A stretch of DNA of 64,000 nucleotides, taken from the NCBI RefSeq assembly GCF_002999335.1, contig NW_020312613.1, positions 112,501 through 176,500 on the forward strand. Direction: 5' to 3'. The notes beneath the pieces were generated by a model, which ran no database searches, was not told where the DNA came from, and worked only from the letters and a program-made list of their open reading frames with translations. Position numbers and translations under genes: made by a program. The DNA is from Cyclospora cayetanensis. Lineage: Eukaryota > Apicomplexa > Conoidasida > Eucoccidiorida > Eimeriidae. Within the stretch, counting starts at the first letter, position 1. Each line of letters begins with the position of its first letter. Shown in pieces: positions 34,401-46,289 of the stretch.

Positions 34401-35330
34401 CCCATGCAGTTGCGCTGTCGGGCGCTGTCGAAAGTTGTTCTAAAGCGCGGGGTTTCCTCTGGCTCTAAACCGAGACTTGTCTCTTCTTGCCCAGCCAGAG
34501 GCGCAAGGCATGCGCTCATTTGCTCTTGGAATTTCATGCAGACCGTCATTTGAGAAAGCCTCATCGGTCGGCTCTTCTAGTTTTGAGTGGCTGCCCATCC
34601 TGCGACCCCCTGAAGGGGCACTCAATCAGACCCGAGTCGAAACACTGATAAAGCACGTCTTCGTCTACGTTGTGACTATTGCGAAGAGAAATCTCATTTT
34701 CATTCCTACATGTTTCCTTGAATCATTTCCCTGTTTCAGCTTGTTTAATTCTCTTAATTTCGCTGTTGAGCGTGTATCGGCGTAAATTGTGAGACAGTGT
34801 CACTATGAAGGCGTGAAGCGTAGTGATCCTTTTAGGCAGACAACTTCCTCTGTATGAGTAGAACCACGACTGTAGGGCTCTTTCTTTTGATAAGCACTCC
34901 GCAATCCGGACCCCTCACTACCTCCTTTGGGTAACACGAAGCAAGGTACTCGTCGAACTGGCTAATAAAATGTTCGAGTGCCTGCCCAACATTACGGCCC
35001 TCATGCTTTTCTGAACACCATAAACTACAGAAACTACAGTGACGCATCAATACACACTTAATAGGCTACTAAATCAGGGTTTTCGACCAGCTGTGTACCT
35101 GCTGCGTTCACATCAGCTTGCAAGCCGGCTTCTTGTGCTCCAATAGAAGCTGCCCCACCTTCAGTTCCATCGCCAGGGTTTTGTTTTCAGACTGTTGCCA
35201 AAGAACTTCAAGGTATCAAATTTATGAATAGCTTAGCCAAAAGCCAGACAGCCGATATAGCGAAACTTTGCATCACATTGCAGCCACAGCCACTGGATGG
35301 GCACAAAGTGGCTGCATTGGGCCATATGGC
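31460..35330 (-). mobile_element. degenerate Ty3/gypsy-like retroelement relic, copy A
   Basis: The minus strand at about 32090-31790 retains integrase-core pattern: a basic segment before Gly-Glu-Pro-Leu-Gln-Asp-Leu, then Phe-Gly-Leu-Pro-Glu-Val-Lys-Gly-Gln-Asp, then Val-Val-His-Arg-Ile-Asn-Lys-Tyr-Ala. This mirrors the GLPxxxGxDxIxVVVDRxSKxAHF signature of chromovirus-type integrases. A second piece (31785-31640) has Phe-Val-Gly-Val-Phe-Trp-Arg and Tyr-Pro-Glu-Ala-Asp-Gly-Gln-Thr, matching the FWxxLF and YHPxTDGQTER motifs. Stops and frame changes separate the pieces, so it is dead. Segments at 32640-32790, 33470-33956 and 34840-35050 recur in inverted orientation at 46-48 kb. No intact terminal repeats were found. 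Confidence 0.6.
33958..34839. mobile_element. 882-bp insertion with ACAAC target duplication inside relic A
   Basis: Relic B (46.3-48.8 kb) is continuous where relic A is interrupted. A's sequence stops matching after ACAAC at 33953-33957 and resumes at a second ACAAC at 34840-34844. The 882 bases between are absent from B and flanked by this 5-bp direct repeat, as expected for an integrated element or solo terminal repeat. The insert begins ATAAAAG and ends GGCAG and has no clear terminal inverted repeats or coding potential. Confidence 0.5.
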
Positions 35331-37957
35331 GTCTTCGCTTCATTTGAGGCGACCTTAGGGAGCCATATGATACCAGACTCGATGCAGACTTGGCAAAACT
35401 TAGTGTGCGCCTTTCAGAAGGAGCCCTCGCTTTCGTTGACCAGCTCCGGTACGAAGGGAGAGGGGCAGCCAGGGTGCACGTACTTGCATTTTTCAAGAAC
35501 TCCTCAGCTAGTTGCACATACCATCGAGCACACACGCGAAGCCCATAATGTGTCTTGCTAAATCGAGCTAAACCGATTCTTTATTAAGTAAGTGCACCAA
35601 ATAGGCAATCTAATTTGTTGATTCCTTCCCAGTTCTCAGTAAAATATAATTAGCATAGTAGAAAGTATACTAGTGTAGCATAGCCCGCAATACCAGTGAC
35701 TGGAGTTACAGCAGTAAATTTCATGCATACTTCGCAGCTACAAACAAGAAAAAAGTACCATAATGTGGGCATTAGGTGCACGAGGCTCTAGTCTTGAGCC
35801 GTAGCGTTATACTCGCTAAAATCAGCAGCCTTTGTAGTGTCAGCCATATTTGAAGTCAGAGCAAAAGTCTCCAAGACTTCTGCTTGGCATTTCAGGTTCT
35901 GCTAATCACCTGTTTCCCGATTCCTGCTACTCATTGCGTCCTAGCTGCTGCTGCAAGGGCTGCTGCTGGTGATGAACGCAGCCTGCCTGCTTTCTGAGGC
36001 GCGTCGCACACGTACTAGAGCTCGCGTACGAGCAAGACTCTGGCATGCAGTCTACATTTTGGGAGTTCCTTGTACTCTTGGTACGTGTAGTTAAGGTCTC
36101 ATTTGCGATGGACTGTATGTCCGGCTGCTTGCATGTTTTTCGCACAAGAGGGCTGATTAGCTTGCTCCACACTACGGGGGTGAATGTAGTGCCTGTGCCT
36201 GTGTGCACCTCTCTCCTGTGCGTATGCCTGGGTGCCGATGGAAACGATTGAGCATTTGAGTGCGTCGAGCCATTTCCAAGGACCTCGCCGGTGGTCCCTC
36301 TGTTTCCCTCTCGTGCTCCACGGATTGGAATTTGTGGGGTGACAGGAAGGGGTAGACGAGAAAGGCGAAGGGGGAAAAGCTCTCCAAAAGCAACCCCCAA
36401 TAGTGACTCTTTTGTTCGAGCCAGAAGCGTGCCTAAGGCCAGTGGCCTGCATTCGGATAATAATTAGGGGTAGCAGTAGCTTTACACTGGGAAACGTGGC
36501 GACACCAGCGGCGTGATGCCGCAGCACTCAACTTGCACCACGTTTTGGAACGAGGGTGCTCCGAATGGAGACAAGGCACGCTCAGTTTATGTGCTATAAC
36601 GCTTGACAGGGCGTAGTCTGAGACGTGCGATACACCCCCGCTCCAGCAGGCGAGGCGAAAATGCGCCTGCACCAGTAAGAGCAGGCCGAGCGCACTACAC
36701 AGCGCTCTCTAGCCGGTTCCTCGGGACACCCCTGACAGACAGTGCAGTAAAGGATCACCCCATAAATAGATAGAAAGAGCAGCTCTAGCGGGGGCAGCGT
36801 TCTTCAGCAAGAGCATCATCACCCTCAGACCACTGGTCTTGAACCATCGGTCAGCTGCTGTTACTCACACACCCCGCCCCATTCCTATGCTGACATCGGT
36901 TTTTATGGAGGGGCCATTTTCATTGGACGCCATGAATTGCCGTGCAAGCTGCCGTTCGCAGACTGCAAGCATCTGTACAGGGCGCTGTCTACTACTCCCT
37001 TTCTTCTCCCTCCCCTTTGTCCCCCCACACTGCCTTGCGTAAGCGTGGGGGCAGAAAGTGTGAACGTCTTCCCATGGCTTACCTACAATTTGTGACTCTT
37101 CTTTCCGACCATGTGCTGTTACTCCAGAATGCCGCCGCTACTGCTGCCTTCCTCTCGATCTGAGCTTGCAGGGGTCCCCGAGCCTCGAAACTTGCAAGCC
37201 ACGAGCCGGATGGCGAAGCTGCGCCGCTATTTAGCTCGTAGACCTTGAGGGAAAGAGATTTGATAGACAAAGTTTCAAGGACCAGCTGCCCACGCGCAAC
37301 TGCTCCTCAACACAGCGCAGAATGTTACCCCCTGTGACGCCCGCTACGACTGCACTAGCTGCCACAGGAGCAGCACACGTAGCAGCCCCCTCAGCGTGCT
37401 TGCTGCTGGAACATCCGTTTTGGTACTGGCTGATTGCGGCCACTGTTATGTCGTCCCCCTACTCCCCCTTTATTGTGCTTTATCTCTCCCTGTTGGAAAT
37501 TCTTCGGTGGGGGAACCTTGTAGGAGACGCCCCTAAGGATCCTTTCGACGAACGCGTGTCAAGCAGCCCCACTGAGCAGCCGCAACGGCAAGAAGAGGCC
37601 TCCTTGAGTCCTTGGTGTTTAGAGACTTCTTTTATTGTTCCGTTCGACTCGTGCTGGGTGCTTCCTGAGTTGTGCGCCGTTTAAGCTTCCCCAAGGAAGC
37701 TGTCGCGTAGAAACCTTGGAAAGACTTCCAGAGAGGCTGTCCCACTACCCCACCCCTTCAGAACCCCCCGTCCTTTGCAGAGAACTATCCAGTGCTCGTG
37801 GTGCTTGGTTAGTATGCCTCCAGGGGTGGCGGCGCTCCAGGACGAGCATCTGCAGAGGCTTCTGAAGGGAGGTCTCCAGAGGCATCGTTGGACGTCTCGA
37901 GATCTAGCCTTGAGGGATACTGGCATTGGGTAGAGCGGGCTGAGCAATAAGGGCAAG
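35331..37957. other. unresolved region, mostly non-coding
   Basis: 35560-35900 is AT-rich and non-coding. From 36800 base composition becomes GC-richer. A plus frame at 37322-37684 contains a plausible hydrophobic segment (about residues 32-60) and an acidic/Gln tail, which may be an upstream exon of the next gene or a separate orphan. I could not fix splice sites. Confidence 0.3.
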
Positions 37958-39418
37958 ATGCCACGAAGGGATTGGGGAGAGACTTGGGTGGCGAGGCACA
38001 AAGTCTTTGAGGGGGTGTTCATAGCGTATGCAGATGCCGAGAAGACCTTTCCCAACCGCAGCAAGTGGAGGGTGCAGCAGCGCAGGCAGCTGCAGCACAA
38101 GCAGCTGCAGCAGTGGGAGTGAGTCAGGTTGGTACAGGCCGCAGCTCTGCACAAAGAGGAGTTGGAGAGCATTACATAGCAGTTTGCGCCCTACAACTAT
38201 CCCCTCCTCGCAAAAGGGGAGGCTAGGGCTTCTGTCGCATTACAGGAGATTCGCTTCCAGACACACCTGCTTTGTTTTTTCAAGTGGCACGGCCAGCAGA
38301 TTGTTGTTGTGGGGGAGCACCCGCCGGCATTAACCCAAGAGGGAGCCGCCGAGGACTAGGGAGCTGCTCTCATCAAAAGCTGGTCCCTTTTGTTTGCGCA
38401 GAGTTGCTGGTGGAACCCCAGGCAGCTGCGCTGCTGCAGCAGCGGTCGCTTTTTACAGCTGAGAGGATTTTCGCGGGCCAGAGGACCCCGAAGGAGCAGC
38501 TGCAGCAGGAGAATGATGAGCCTTCCTCCAAGCAGCAGCAGTCGCTCGCGTCGCTCCTGCTGCTGCAGCGGTCCTACCGGCGGGTGGTTGTCTCAGATGG
38601 CGTGGGATTGGGGGCTAGTGAGTGTACAGGCAGCTTCGTGTTTCTTTGCAAAGGCTAAGCGTCGCGTGGGAGACGCCTCCAGAGCGAGTTCCAGGGAAAA
38701 GTTGGAGGGCGTTGCTCTGCGGGTCGTCTTCTTTGTCTATGGATGTGCGTGGTAAGTGTCTCTTGATAAGTGGTGGGGTTCTCGCGTGTGGAGGGAAGAA
38801 TGTAGTCTAGCTGCTCTTGGAGAGTGCGGAAACGGCAGGATCGTCACCTGCCGGCCATGCGCAGCTGATGGGCAAGCAACGAAAGCTGAGGGATGCCTCC
38901 AGCAGCCGCAACTGGTGCAGCACGACAGACACGTCTTCGGGCAGATTCTACATTTCAATGGCTTATGGTTGGGTGGGGGGGGCTTTGCTTCGGCGCGAAA
39001 CAGCGCTTCGCTGTCTCAAAGATGCCAACCCCTTTGACACGAACCGTATAGCTGCGCCCCTAACCCTCACGCCTCAGCAGCTTCGAATTGAAAGTGGCAA
39101 GCGCTCTTCTGCGCGGCTAGAGCCACACCCCAAGAGCCTCCTAGTTTTCGTGGAAGTCTGCAGCAGAGGCTCACGCCGTCTCGACTGTCTCTTTGTGCCA
39201 GGTGTATGTGTGTCTGGTGTGTTTGGGTGTCTGTGTTTTGTATCCAGGAGAGCCGTTTTGGCGGTTTGCAGGGAAAACGCGCGAGTTCAGGGCTCTTCAG
39301 TGTCTGCACTGAACGGCTTTTTCGCATGGAGGCGAGCGCTATGGCCGGCGGTACTACGGGGAGAACCGCAGCAGGATATCCCTAGGGACTGCTGGAATCG
39401 GCGAGGCTCCTCTTAGGT
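37958..39418 (+). CDS. candidate multi-exon gene of unknown function, structure unresolved
   Basis: I do not recognise the product. A good start context (GGCAAGATGCC) opens a frame at 37958. It reads Met-Pro-Arg-Arg-Asp-Trp-Gly-Glu-Thr-Trp, then Ala-Arg-His-Lys-Val-Phe-Glu-Gly-Val-Phe, then a basic Gln/Arg-rich helix, and runs to a TGA at 38121. In the same frame 38180-38355 reads convincingly as protein (an aromatic Phe-Phe-Lys-Trp-His-Gly motif, then a Val-Val-Val-Gly strand), but a TAG at 38177 and the TGA separate the two. The GTGAGT donor at 38119 gives phase 2, which does not join this frame at the ACATAG acceptor. A further segment follows a TTTGCGCAG acceptor at 38401, and strong GTAAGT (38753) and GTGAGT (about 38620) donors exist. 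The end at 39418 is only where coding character fades. Confidence 0.3.
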
Positions 39419-41103
39419 GTGCTACCTCCCGGGGGTGTGTCGCAGGGAGGGGGGATCAGCGGCAGAGGAGCGCATGCACTGCAGCGCTACGTATGGCAGG
39501 CCCTGCACGATTGCACTTGAACTACGATAGACGGGGGTACTGGATTTTCTCTGCGAGGGAGGGGACCGGCCAGCAGCTGCGGCTGCACGGCGGGAGTCAG
39601 GGGGGCAGAACGGCAGTGAAGCAGCAGCAGTAGGGCTCTCCCTCCCTTCGTCCCTCCGCAAGCGGAGAGCAGCGCGCAGGCGAGGAAAGGGCAGCGAAAG
39701 AAACGCAGGGTGCAGCGAGTGGAAGCCTGAAGTTGCTATGGCTTGGGAGCGAGCTCAGCAGCACCACCTCTGTTGGACGGCTGGTTTTTTCTTTGTGAGC
39801 GCAAGGAACACGCTTCTGCCCTCAACCGCAGAATACAAGCGAGGATAAGGGCATGAACGGAGACGGAAGGGCAGACGCGATACCGCCTGCTGTCAAGCTA
39901 GTCAAGTTCAGCTGTATGGCCAGCTGCTCGGGGAAGCGTCTGTCTCCCCTAGTGTGGACTGCTTGGCAGCAGCCCATACCAAGGTGCAGCCATAACACCG
40001 CGAAGAGGGAAGGCAGCCCTTGCAGGCGCTCTTTGCAGAGTACGAGGCTTGCCCCTAGACATCTACTCTCAAAGAAACACACTCCTACCCCGGCAGTCCA
40101 TTCAGTTGGACGTCTCTTTCCGCTTGCAGCGGCGTGAGTGTGGCCGCCTACGTGCACAGCGTATTCTGCTGAGCGTCCTGCCAGTGCGAACCCATCAGCA
40201 CCCCTGGAAGATCTGTAGACTGTCAACGCGGAGATGGTTTCTTGGGGGAGTAAAAACGCGGAGCAAATAGGGGCAGTTGGAGTTGGAGAGATGCCTCTCG
40301 CGCTTGCCAGCTGTGTGCCGATAGGCAGGTGGCGTGCTGTGCCCCTCGATGTGTGCAAGACGTATTACTACCTGTTGGAACTGTGGTAGTTCCCTGTAGA
40401 TGTGTACATGTAGGCACATGCATACATATACATATATATATGTACATATATGTGTACTTGTGTGCCTTCTTGGTAATGGCTAACCGACGAAGCACGCTGT
40501 GTGTATCCGTTTTGCGTCTGCGAGTGCGTTGATTCTGAAGAGTTTGTTTGCTGTCAATTCGCCAAGTGTGTGGCGTTTCTCTGAGCTTCGAGGTACCTCT
40601 ACCTACAGCCCAGCACCCACACCACGAAATTCCCCATCATATGTCTGCAGTGGTGCAGCACACGAGTCGGACGCAGGGATGTTGCAGCCGCGAAAATCTT
40701 GCAGCAAAGCCCAGATTTGGGAGCGTACGGGGTGAGGTGAACCCTGTGCGCTTGAACACTGCAAGTTAAGAGGCCTTAGGGTGTGGCTCTCTGATGATAT
40801 CGCGAGAGCTTTAGGGTTTGGTACAACGTTTAAAGGCCTGGAACGCGCGTGACTGTGGAAACGCCTAAAGCAGCAAAGCCTCTAGACTCAAGAGAGAGGT
40901 GTGGCGATTCTTTGGATCCCCCTATTTTGACTGAGTGCCTCCCCGAACTGCACGCTGCTTGGGCCTTCGGACGAACCGCCGCGAAACAGAACCCGTGTAG
41001 TCTGAATGGATGCCTGTTCCCCATTGTTTTCTGCACGTGAACACGACGGAGGGTATTAGGACCATCAGCAGCTCTGAATTTGCGCCAAATACGAAGGAGT
41101 TAA
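39419..41103. other. intergenic, no recognisable gene
   Basis: Overlapping frames at 39822-40358 (minus) and 39853-40270 (plus) show no motif. A short TATATG/TGTACAT tract lies at 40405-40455. The left part is GC-rich and may hold the end of the preceding gene; the right part holds the 3' region of CRK2. Confidence 0.4.
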
Positions 41104-44096
41104 TTAGTTCGTATCCCGGAGAGCAGGATCCAAGTCATCAAAATACGGATGCTGCATGGCTTTCTTCGCCGAAATCCTCTCGGACGCCTCAAAGACTAAC
41201 ATTTTGGAAAGCAAATCCAACCCGCAGTCGCTCAGGCCGGGGGCCTAGGAAAACACGAGAGGAGAACACAAAAAGTCGAAAGCCATGATTTTCTGGGCGT
41301 GTAAGGGTGTGTGCATGTGAACCCCCTGCACTTATCGTGCATGCACGTATCTCTAGAAATACCCCCAAACCGCATGAACGAGCGCCCAAAAAGCCATAGT
41401 TGCTGCGCACAACAGGGGTGCCGCCTCACAACGCGCCATCTACGTGTCTGCCCCGCAGCAAGCAGACTACCCAACCTCCCCAAAAGCCGAAAGCCGTCCG
41501 GCAGAGACGTTACATGGCACCCCATAACACGCTGAATGCGCCCTCAGTGGGGCCTCATCGACACTCAACGCACGATGTATTTCCACTTCAACGGTGGGTA
41601 ATACTTGAAGTTATTGCGCCACTGCGGCAAACCCGTGAGGCTTTCAGTTGGAGCAGGCGTCCCTGTGGAGCGCATGCAGCAGACACACACACACCGTCCG
41701 CGCCTTAAGGCTGTGGCTAAGGGCGTCAGTCGCTAAACCCGTCTTTGCGCGTGCATGCATGCATGCATGCATGCATGCATGTGCTGCTTGGGGGGCCTCT
41801 GCGTTGCACGATTACCTAAAACCTTGAAGATTCGCTGGAGCTGGTCTTCGTTATTCGAGCCTGGAAACAGGGGTCGCCCGTTCACCATCTCTGCAACAGC
41901 CCCCAGTGTCAATACACCATACGCGCACACTCGGCATACACTACAAGACAGACGCTCAAGCCCCCATCCAGCAGGAGAGCGCCTTGAGCAGCCCAAGGCA
42001 ACTTGGCAGGGGAAAAATATCCTCAAAAAGCACCGTGCTAACCCCAAGATATTCGCCACAAGAAACAGCCGCACCGACAGGATCTCGAAGAGAGCAGCAG
42101 AGGAACAGCCGTTTTCCCTTCTCCTCCTCTCCCCCCAACTACGATTACGACCCCTCGGAAACGTAGACACATTCAGGAGCTTCTGGCAGCCGCCAAAGGG
42201 CGAGCACTACAATGGCTGGCTGCTAAAAGAGGGCTGCACAACGCCTCACCCGCGAAGATGCATCCTATACTCCAAATATCGACAGGCGTAGAGTAAGTGT
42301 TGCTGCCCATCAGAACGTCAGGAGCCCGGTACCACAGAGTTACAACTTCGTGAGTGTATGATCGAACTGGGATGCCAAATGCTCTGTGAATGCGCAACTC
42401 GTACACTTTGCAGACAGCAGCACGACGTGTGGAAGGAAGAATCATGCGATGTGGTGTGGCTGTCACCCTAGAACCAGCTCACGAGGCGAAGAAAGCGAGC
42501 GCCGCTTCCACGTGGAGGGATTCACAAGGCATGCAGACACGAAAAAGGCATGTGGGCAGACATGCATGCAATCATGAAGGCCTGCGTGTGTGCACGTTGC
42601 ATTTACCAGCGGTGCATGCATACACGACACAGGCGCGACGAGCACAGACACACACGCAGCAGCCTCTTCCCTTGGCGAAATGGCGCAGTTGCAAAGCAAC
42701 CCCACTCGACAAGGCTTTTGCATGTACCTGGCGAGGCCAAAGTCTGCGAGTTTGAGAGTTCCGCCTCTGCTGATCAACAGATTTTGGGGCTTGAGATCTC
42801 GATGCAAAACTCTGAAGAGCGCATGCAGAAACAACGGGGACGCCCATGCATGCATGCATGCTGTGGGAAGCAGGAAGCTGCCGCTTGCGCCTGCCGGAAC
42901 GACAGGCGAGACGCGCGATCTTTTTTCGAGCCATCGCGTGCAATCTTGTTTTTTGCGCCTCCAAAAACGTCTGCACCCAGGGGACGTGATGTTTCCAACG
43001 ACTGCTGGTGAGCTCCATGAAAAAGCGCAAGTCGCACACCCCAGGCAGGGAGAAAAGGGAAGCAGAAAGGGAGGGCAGAAAGGGAGGGCAGAAAAAGATG
43101 GACCTGTGTTGGTGACAGTAAGCGATGCCCTTCAAGAGTTGGTACAAAAATGATTTGACGACTTGTGGCTCCAATCCAGCGGCTGCAGGCAGACAGGCAG
43201 ACACAAGCGCCCACCTTCTTTCGAGGCTTCTTGCATGGCTGGGTTGTGTATGCATGCACTGTTGTTTAACAACATCGAGGCGACCTCAAGAGGTTGCAGC
43301 AGTGGACTAGCATGCGAAAGGGGATACCATGAAGCAATATGCATTCAGTAAGGGGCACCACAGAGAGGGGGTTCAAGCACGCCAGCCACACACATATACA
43401 CATACATATACAAATATATACATACACACATACATATACACATATATACATACACACATACACATACACACATTTACACGCACATTTACACACATACACA
43501 CATTTACACACATATACACGCACATGCACACACATACACACACATACACACACATACACATACACACATACATATACACACAAACCACGCATACTGGACC
43601 CCTCAACCGAGATTAAGGCATTTGCTTGCATAAAAAGCCGCTGCTTACGGCGGCATGCATCGAGAACTTCCTTGAGATCCTGCTCAAGATATTCAAACAC
43701 GAGGGTTAAGCGTTTGTCGGTGTGGACGACATCCATTAGTCGAACGATATTGGGATGGTGGAGCTCCTTAAGCAGGGAAATCTCGCGTATGGCTGCAAGC
43801 GTGCAGCACATTGTATGCACAGACACACACACATGAACTCCCCTAATAGAGGCCTTTCTGAGCCACGATGCGTAGACACGAGGCTATGACAATTACATCG
43901 CATGCAAGAGGCCGCATGCGCTGTAAAAGTGGCGTGAGAAGCAAGCGTGTGGCGTGCCTGTCGATGGAATCCCCTCGTCTTCTGCCTCCAACCGGATCTT
44001 CTTTAAGGCACAGAGATTGCCATTGGCATCTTGCGCTTTGTAGACCACGCCGTAGGTTCCCTCGCCTATCTTGTCAAGCTTCTTGTAGCGATCCAT
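41104..44096 (-). CDS. CRK2: cyclin-dependent kinase CRK2 (PSTAIRE CDK, PfPK5/CDK1-like), eight exons
   Basis: A Ser/Thr kinase that, with a cyclin, drives cell-cycle progression; apicomplexan orthologues are PK5/CRK2. Exons: 44096-43958, 43792-43649, 43182-43104, 42811-42728, 42383-42250, 41890-41816, 41662-41574, 41244-41104. They join to 885 bases, 294 residues, close to the usual about 290-300. The GEGTYG loop holds the inhibitory-type Thr14/Tyr15. Further landmarks are Lys32, the PSTAIRE helix (44-50, preceded by Gly-Ile), HRDLKPQN with Asp126, DFG at 144-146, T-loop Thr159 in [16 protein letters not shown] and WSIGCIFAE. The C-terminus ends His-Pro-Tyr-Phe plus a short tail. PSTAIRE itself is split by intron 1, whose donor must be GCACGC at 43957. 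Other donors are GT. All seven introns are 150-470 bp. Confidence 0.95.
41753..41781. repeat. GCAT tandem repeat within CRK2 intron 6
   Basis: About seven perfect tandem GCAT units (self-complementary in GCATGC form) lie in the 153-bp intron 41815-41663. Confidence 0.9.
43385..43588. repeat. CA/TACACA microsatellite within CRK2 intron 2
   Basis: About 200 bases of ACACAT, ATATACAT and TTTACACA units inside intron 43648-43183. Confidence 0.9.
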
Positions 44097-46280
44097 ACTG
44101 CAGGCTGGGGGGAGGGGTTCTTCTTGGAAGGATCTATTAGCGCTAGCCAGAACCCGAAGCAGGAGAGAGAAAGAGACAGAGGCGATGGACGGAACGGCGG
44201 GTGCAGTGCTCGCAGGAGCAGCGAGGAGAGAGTCAACAAGGGAGAATCGAATGCATCTGAAATGTGGCCTCGTCCTTCCCGTCTTGTGAGTCCTCTTTTC
44301 CTTGAATCCGCAAAGCAAGAAAATCCTAGGAAGCGCAGTGTGTGTGGGAGTGCGCTCGTGTTATTGCTTGCTCTGTGTGAGGTTGGAGGTACTTGTGACG
44401 CCGCAAGCGCTGCACATACAAGCCCCTTCCTTCTCCCTTCCCTTTGTCGTGAGGGTCGTTACTCTGTCTGCTAGCAGGGGGTGCAGGCACGTCGCATGCA
44501 AGAGATGCTTGTTTGGGTGCCTTTTCCCGTAGCGATTACACGGCATGCATGTTCTTCTCTCTGCTGTGGCAGAACAAAACGCCTATTAGATGTTCGTTTA
44601 CGCGCCAAGGGGGGGCGGGGGGAGGCCAATTGTGGTGCTGCTGCTGGTGCTGCTGCTGCCGCCTTCAACGCTAGTCGTACGGAAGGAAGGGGGGGAAAAG
44701 GAGGGAAGGAGGGGGTGAGTATGCCACTCTGTGCTGCTCTCACCAACGATTCAGATGTGGAAGTGCTTGCTTCCTGGCGCTGCTGATCGTCTTCGGCTGC
44801 TGCTACCTACACCCTAGGCCATATAAGTAGCCCGTGAGATGCGCATGCATGCGCGTGGCAGTGACAGTCTGTGCACGTCCAGAGGCAGTCTGAATGCGCA
44901 GTGTGCAGATTCCTAGGAGATTCCCCCCAAGCGCTATCCGCCGGGAACTGGACCGCTGAGCGGCAGACGCCCGCTTCCACTGCCTGAAAACCCCCAAAGA
45001 CGCGCAAAGGTGAAGAATGAAAAAGGGTGCGACGATCGACGGCCGCAAAAACCGTCAAGACAGCAGAAACTTCATCAAACACCAACCGCCAGAGCCTGCC
45101 CTGCTAAAGCAAGCAGCTAGCAACAGCGCGGACGGCAGCGTGGCGAATGCGGGTGACGTAGAGGCAAGGGGAGGGGAGCTTCCAGCCGTGAAGATGCGTG
45201 CAAACAGGTAAAACTCCAAATCTGCATGTTTTCAAACTGAGAAGAAGTGGCGGTCTCTTCTGGCTGGCCCCTCCTCTTGCCAGTGGGGCCGTCAGTTCAC
45301 CACCTTCGGCCGCATGCGCTTCTTGTGCTTCCATGAGTGCTGTCCGTATGCGCCTCACTGCTGCGGATGCTTCTCCAGCCAATGATGCAACTTCCTACTG
45401 GGAAGCTTCATAATCGCTGGCACTGTTGGGGGGGAGAGGCGGAAGTTGCCTTCCGATTCGGATTGCACGAATCGACCGACAAGTGTCACTGAATGCTTCA
45501 TGACCAGGTCCTACCTGCCTCTCTCTATGCACAACCATTCATGTGGCTGGTAGCAGAAGGAGAGGTGTTGGCCCTCGTCTTTTTTCCGCTCCATGCCGCA
45601 AGTGGCTTGGCGGCGGACTACGCTACACTTAGGCGCTTCCTACAAACCAGGTGTATCGAACGCAATGAGAAATCGTTAAGAATTCATTTCTTCACTTGTT
45701 TTTACGTACAGCTTACTGCAAAATAAGTTCAGCTCGAAACAAAAAGACGCAATATTGTGTGTGTGCGCGAGATGCTATGGGCAACCAGCTTCTAGGGCTC
45801 GGAGTGCTTGCAAGATGTAGCTTCACACACACTAACTTTCCCTCCCTCCTCAAAGGTCAGGAACTCTAAAGTGCATGGCACAGGAAAAAGCAAGTCTTCC
45901 TTAAGATGCTTATTAACTTTCCCTGTAATTTTGTACCCATATTGGCACTAAATGCCTCCCTACGGAGACCCCAGGTGGGTTGTTACAGTTGGTAGCATCA
46001 CGGCGCTCGTTTCAGCATTTCTTCGCTCACCCACTGGCTGTGCATGCAATGGTATGCAAGGCTTCCCTACTACAGTGTTCGGCTTCGATCAAGTTATCTG
46101 GTAGCTCAGCATTTGATGATCTCTGCAGCAGTCTGCAAAAAACTCTCTGGAAATAAAAGTGAAGGTGGCACGATCGTATAACGCCAGTTTCGGAACCACA
46201 GCCCTTCCTGAATGCTGTCATGAAGGGAGCAGCTTTACTGATTCTAAAAAGATATGTTAAAGCCTATAAAATGTGTAATG
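44097..46280. other. intergenic; possible small minus-strand exon at 45382-45180
   Basis: 44097-44300 is the presumed CRK2 5' region. A GCTGCTGGT run lies near 44635-44660. A minus frame at about 45390-45180 is helical and charged (Ala-Val-Arg-Arg-Ile-Arg-Thr-Ala-Leu-Met-Glu-Ala-Gln-Glu) and could be an exon, but I could not find a coherent start, splice or end. 45740-46280 resembles repeat debris. Confidence 0.3.
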
Positions 46281-46289
46281 GTGGGTCAG

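Noticed and set aside
38119..38123. TGA as a selenocysteine codon in the 37958 frame
   Set aside because: A TAG follows in the same frame and the context shows no redox motif. A splicing or sequence problem is simpler.
40809..40822. TTTAGGGTTTGG, similar to the coccidian telomere unit TTTAGGG
   Set aside because: Only one unit is present and no tandem array follows, so it is chance.
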